From contig CP070758.1 of NCBI GenBank assembly GCA_020348925.1, positions 707,904 through 735,917 on the forward strand: 28,014 bases of DNA, written 5' to 3'. A program made the position numbers and the translations under genes. Shown here piece by piece: positions 25,564 through 28,014 of this stretch (position 1 is its first letter; every line of letters starts with the position of its first letter). The notes beneath the pieces were generated by a model that saw only the letters and a program-made list of their open reading frames with translations, made no database searches and was not told where the DNA came from. Origin of the DNA: Gemmatimonadota bacterium (lineage in GTDB: Bacteria > JBHIER01 > G020348925).

Positions 25564-26037
25564 ATGTCCTTCATAAAGAGCATGGTTGTTCTATCAATCA
25601 TGCTTGCGTTTCTGATATTCTTTCTGAGCTGCACTGCCGGACCGGAGTCGAGGTTCGTCGAGAGGCCGGCTGGCTTCTGGGCCGGTCTGTGGCACGGGCT
25701 CATCTGCGTCATCGCCTTCATCATCAGTCTCTTCTCGGACAGTGTCAGAATGTACGAAGTGAGCAATACCGGAGGCTGGTACGACTTCGGATTCATCCTC
25801 GGTGCCTGCATCGCCCTGGGAGGAAGCGGAGGGGCCAGCTGGAAGAAGAAAAAACGGCGCAAGAAATTTAAAGATGAGGAGTGGGAGGAGATTGCCAAGA
25901 AGGTTGAAGAGAAAGTCCGCAAGGGTATCAAAGAGTGGCTCGATGAATCCGAAAAGAAGGAGGATGAGTGGGAGGAGATCGGCCGTAAGATCGAAGAGAA
26001 AATCAAACGAAAGCTCCGCGACTGGGCGGAGGAATAG
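25564..26037 (+). CDS. small membrane lipoprotein with duplicated charged C-terminal helix
   Basis: A 157-residue protein with a good ribosome site (GAGGAGG) before ATG 25564. Residues 7-23 are hydrophobic with FLSC at 20-23, a lipobox-like end, so Cys23 may be lipidated. Residues 37-88 hold two further hydrophobic stretches (GFWAGLWHGLICVIAFIISL and DFGFILGACIALGGSGG), joined by a short loop with MYEVSNTGGWY. That part resembles a widespread small uncharacterised family with the pattern GLWHG ... ISLF ... YEV-N-GGWY-FGF. A basic KKKKRRKK linker follows, then two tandem 25-residue helical units (104-128 and 133-157, W107 and W136 aligned, W125 and W154 aligned). The tail is strongly charged and probably amphipathic. 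Function is unknown. Confidence 0.8.
   Translation: MSFIKSMVVLSIMLAFLIFFLSCTAGPESRFVERPAGFWAGLWHGLICVIAFIISLFSDSVRMYEVSNTGGWYDFGFILGACIALGGSGGASWKKKKRRKKFKDEEWEEIAKKVEEKVRKGIKEWLDESEKKEDEWEEIGRKIEEKIKRKLRDWAEE
25873..26034 (+). repeat. tandem in-gene duplication encoding two 25-residue helices
   Basis: Copies at 25873-25947 and 25960-26034 encode units that match in 11 of 25 residues, with most of the rest conservative (Glu/Asp, Lys/Arg, Val/Ile). A 4-residue linker, SEKK, separates them. The exact GAGTGGGAGGAGAT core is shared at the DNA level. Confidence 0.75.
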
Positions 26038-26113
26038 GAACACTGTGAAGGTACATTGTGCCCGACGTCAATCGTAACGGTTCATATTTCTTAATGCGAA
26101 AGGAGGGGTGTTG

Positions 26114-26512
26114 ATGCGACAGGTTCATTCTGCAGTACCTGTTCTTCTCGTGGTCGCAGTTTTGATCTTCGCCAGCAGCTGTGCGGTGCGCTACGTTGCC
26201 AATCTTCACGAGCACCAGGACATCCTGATCATGACGGGTGACTATCCCGGCAACTTCGAGTCGAAGGGAAAAATCGTCTATGTGACGAAGTCTTATTTTC
26301 TCTTCCACTTCTTCGGTATCGGACTCGAGACCCAATTGGGACCGAAGCTGACCCAGACCATGAAGGAGGAACTGGCAGCTATGGCCAAGGAGCAGGGCGG
26401 TGATGCCGTTGTCAACCTGCAATACAGTGTCTCCGTCTATCCCATCTTGCCTATCATTTGGGGAGGGGCTACAGCAACGGTGACGGGAGAGGTGATCAAA
26501 CGCCTCGATTGA
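26114..26512 (+). CDS. small lipoprotein of unknown function
   Basis: A 132-residue protein. Of the nearby starts, ATG 26114 is chosen because AAAGGAGG ends about 8 bases before it; GTG 26108 lies inside that site. Residues 7-22 are hydrophobic and end FASSC, a plausible lipobox. The mature part has the segments HEHQDILIMTGDYPGNFESKG, YFLFHFFGIG and EQGGDAVVNLQY, the last resembling small proteins that end in a GANAVV-like strand, a weak likeness only. A C-terminal stretch, PILPIIWGGATATVTGEV, is beta-like. It is third in the small-lipoprotein run. Confidence 0.75.
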   Translation: MRQVHSAVPVLLVVAVLIFASSCAVRYVANLHEHQDILIMTGDYPGNFESKGKIVYVTKSYFLFHFFGIGLETQLGPKLTQTMKEELAAMAKEQGGDAVVNLQYSVSVYPILPIIWGGATATVTGEVIKRLD

Positions 26513-26736
26513 GATTGTTGAAAGATTTCTTTTTCGCTTGGATCCACCTCTGGTTCAAGCCAAAAGCCCATGACAGCCCTGTTGTTTCCGGATTGCCCGC
26601 GCAAGTCTTGTGTGAGAATTGTGGGAGTGATAGGTATCTCTTGAGGAAAGGTCGGGAAAGCGATATTTAGTCCTTCGGCTCCACGTAGAAGGAATAAGGT
26701 TATAGAAGTTGGGATGTCCACCTGGGTGTTGAGACT

Positions 26737-27348
26737 ATGTCAATCAAGCGAACCTGCCTGCATATTGTTTTCTCTTTGTTTATGCTTATATACTGTGGCG
26801 GAGAACATGAGGGCTCTCCGAAGATTGAGCAGCTATCCTTCGCAGTCTGCGACTCCTTGTTGGGATCAGTCTACGTTGACTCAATATCGCGATTCTCTTT
26901 TCATCCGCCGTTGGGGTGGGAGCAAGTGCCAGATACTACGTTGTATGAAGCAAAGAGAAAACTCACGGAGGCAATGGATCCGAACGAAAGTATTCGGATA
27001 GAACCACTCCAGTTTTTTATTGATGTTCGAAGCAGGAGCTCCTGTTGCCTGTCACGATTGACAGGGTTCCATGTAACGAATCAGACTCTCGATTCATTGG
27101 GTGAATATAGATCGCTGCTCAAAGCCAAGTTCCCCGAGACGAAAATCGAGGAGGGCGCGTTTCGGGTTGATGATGTGAACGTCTATCAATTTCTCATCAC
27201 CGATAACGAACGAGTCACTTTTAAATTGGTCTGTTGTGGGTCTTCCCGGCAGGTCGTTCAAGTCGATTACGTCGTTCCTTTTTCGCTCTATCGTGAAAGT
27301 ATAAAGGCCATTGAGTCTTCCATCGGCTCCTTCAAAATGCTCCCCTGA
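26737..27348 (+). CDS. PsbP-like lipoprotein
   Basis: A 203-residue protein. Residues 6-20 are hydrophobic and end LIYC, a weak lipobox. The mature part has the pattern of PsbP/DUF1795-like proteins: FSFHPPLGWEQVP near residue 52, a variable middle, and strands toward the C-terminus ending in a helix with YRESIKAIESSIGSFK. Those proteins are beta-rich and found on the outer face of the inner or outer membrane in many bacteria; their functions are mostly unknown. No strong ribosome site precedes ATG 26737. The next gene begins 16 bases after its stop, so the two are probably co-transcribed. A gap of 224 bases without a gene separates it from the previous one. Confidence 0.68.
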   Translation: MSIKRTCLHIVFSLFMLIYCGGEHEGSPKIEQLSFAVCDSLLGSVYVDSISRFSFHPPLGWEQVPDTTLYEAKRKLTEAMDPNESIRIEPLQFFIDVRSRSSCCLSRLTGFHVTNQTLDSLGEYRSLLKAKFPETKIEEGAFRVDDVNVYQFLITDNERVTFKLVCCGSSRQVVQVDYVVPFSLYRESIKAIESSIGSFKMLP

Positions 27349-27363
27349 CGAAAGGAGGTGACC

Positions 27364-27660
27364 ATGTACCGTAAAGTGACAGCGCTTCTTCTCTTGTGTC
27401 TTTTCATTGTGTCCCTGGTAGGGTGTGCGGCTCACATTCACAAAGTGGGCAAGGGTCCCCAAGGATACACAAAAATTCAAGAGCGCCAGTGGTATGTTCT
27501 GTGGGGTTTGGTCCCCATAAACAATGTTGATAGCGCCCAATTGGCTGGAGATGCTGCAGACTACGAAGTGAAAACCGAGCAGGCAGCACTGGATGTCATC
27601 ATCAATATCTTCACTTCATATGTAAGTGTTGTCTCACGTACCGTAACAGTTACCAAGTGA
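27364..27660 (+). CDS. small lipoprotein, Bor-like
   Basis: A 98-residue protein. The ATG at 27364 follows AAAGGAGGTGACC, a near-perfect ribosome site; a GTG 6 bases earlier lies inside it. Residues 5-19 are hydrophobic and lead into LVGC (residues 18-21), a textbook lipobox, so Cys21 is almost certainly lipidated. The remainder (QWYVLWGLVP, VDSAQLAG, VKTEQAALDVIINIFTSYVS, ending TVTVTK) recalls small lipoproteins of the phage lambda Bor type by length and shape; the likeness is weak. It closes the run of small exported proteins. Confidence 0.8.
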   Translation: MYRKVTALLLLCLFIVSLVGCAAHIHKVGKGPQGYTKIQERQWYVLWGLVPINNVDSAQLAGDAADYEVKTEQAALDVIINIFTSYVSVVSRTVTVTK

Positions 27661-28014
27661 TAATGGTGTTTCCCAGCAGCGAGATACCGGTGGAAGACCA
27701 ATGGCTTTCTTTGAAACGAATTTGCCGATCGAGATTCTTCGGTTTTCCTTCATGCTACCAGTTGAGCTTTGACTACCACACCGGCAAACAAAGTACTCAA
27801 CAGCGAACCTGAATTGTTCGTAAAGAATACGGAGTGTGTTCTTCCGGCAATCTGCGAGCTGTTGCCAGACAGCTTTTTCAACTCCTCTTCGTGCCGTTTT
27901 GAAAGACACTGTGTGCCATTTCGATTCCCGGAACAGGCTTCCGTGAGAAATCTGTTTGAAGCACCGCTTTCACAGTAGCGATGCTTTCTCAGAAGAGCGT
28001 TTCATGAATGAATC
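27661..28014. other. terminal 354 bases without a supported gene
   Basis: A minus-strand frame is open from about 27955 to 27634 and would encode about 90-100 residues, rich in Arg, Cys and Ser, without a ribosome site, membrane segment or recognisable motif. It overlaps the end of the previous gene. I treat it as unsupported. No terminator hairpin with a T-run follows the Bor-like gene. Confidence 0.4.

Noticed and set aside
26536-26561. Imperfect hairpin GCTTG...CAAGC as terminator of the third small lipoprotein gene
   Set aside because: The stem has an internal loop and no T-run follows.

Overview
The window looks like chromosomal DNA of a diderm (outer-membrane) bacterium of roughly 50% GC. 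Signs of an outer membrane are a large TonB-dependent receptor, many predicted lipoproteins, a YbbR-type anchor protein and a secreted S46 dipeptidyl-peptidase. The combination of an S46 peptidase, a dockerin-tailed secreted repeat protein, a short (367-residue) inositol-phosphate synthase and Shine-Dalgarno sites of the AAAGGAGG type suggests an uncultured lineage of the FCB superphylum (KSB1, Zixibacteria or Latescibacterota-like). That placement is inference only. I saw no rRNA, tRNA, CRISPR array or intact insertion sequence.

Layout. 1-5574 (minus): a surface lipoprotein with an Fn3 domain, cut by the window edge, sits downstream of a 1007-residue TonB receptor as a probable export/uptake pair. 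A 654-bp upstream region carries a candidate promoter and a perfect 18-bp palindrome. 6229-11493 (minus): a probable housekeeping operon of endonuclease V, a small zinc-ribbon protein, a YbbR-like protein, TsaD and a membrane-anchored VWA protein. 11764-14233 (plus): rsmI, a CDP-alcohol phosphatidyltransferase and myo-inositol-1-phosphate synthase, the last two with overlapping ends. Together they are a likely route from glucose-6-phosphate to inositol phospholipid. 14344-15043: an overlapping HEPN/MNT pair. 15094-17277: S46 peptidase. 17529-19818: thymidylate kinase and a C-terminal processing protease behind a good sigma70-like promoter. 19962-21095: alanine racemase.

21257-27660 (plus) is the least conventional part. 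It holds a secreted repeat protein with a C-terminal dockerin, then one long reading frame that fuses a nicotinate-nucleotide-adenylyltransferase-like domain to a GltD-like iron-sulfur flavoprotein, then five small lipoproteins, one of which ends in a duplicated charged helix. The last 354 bases hold nothing I can support.

The strongest candidate for something undescribed is the adenylyltransferase/flavoprotein fusion. Its first half looks like an NAD-synthesis enzyme with a degenerate H-x-G-H motif. Its second half has complete iron-sulfur ligands and a complete FAD motif, but its second dinucleotide-binding motif has lost two glycines and the arginine pair usual for NADPH.
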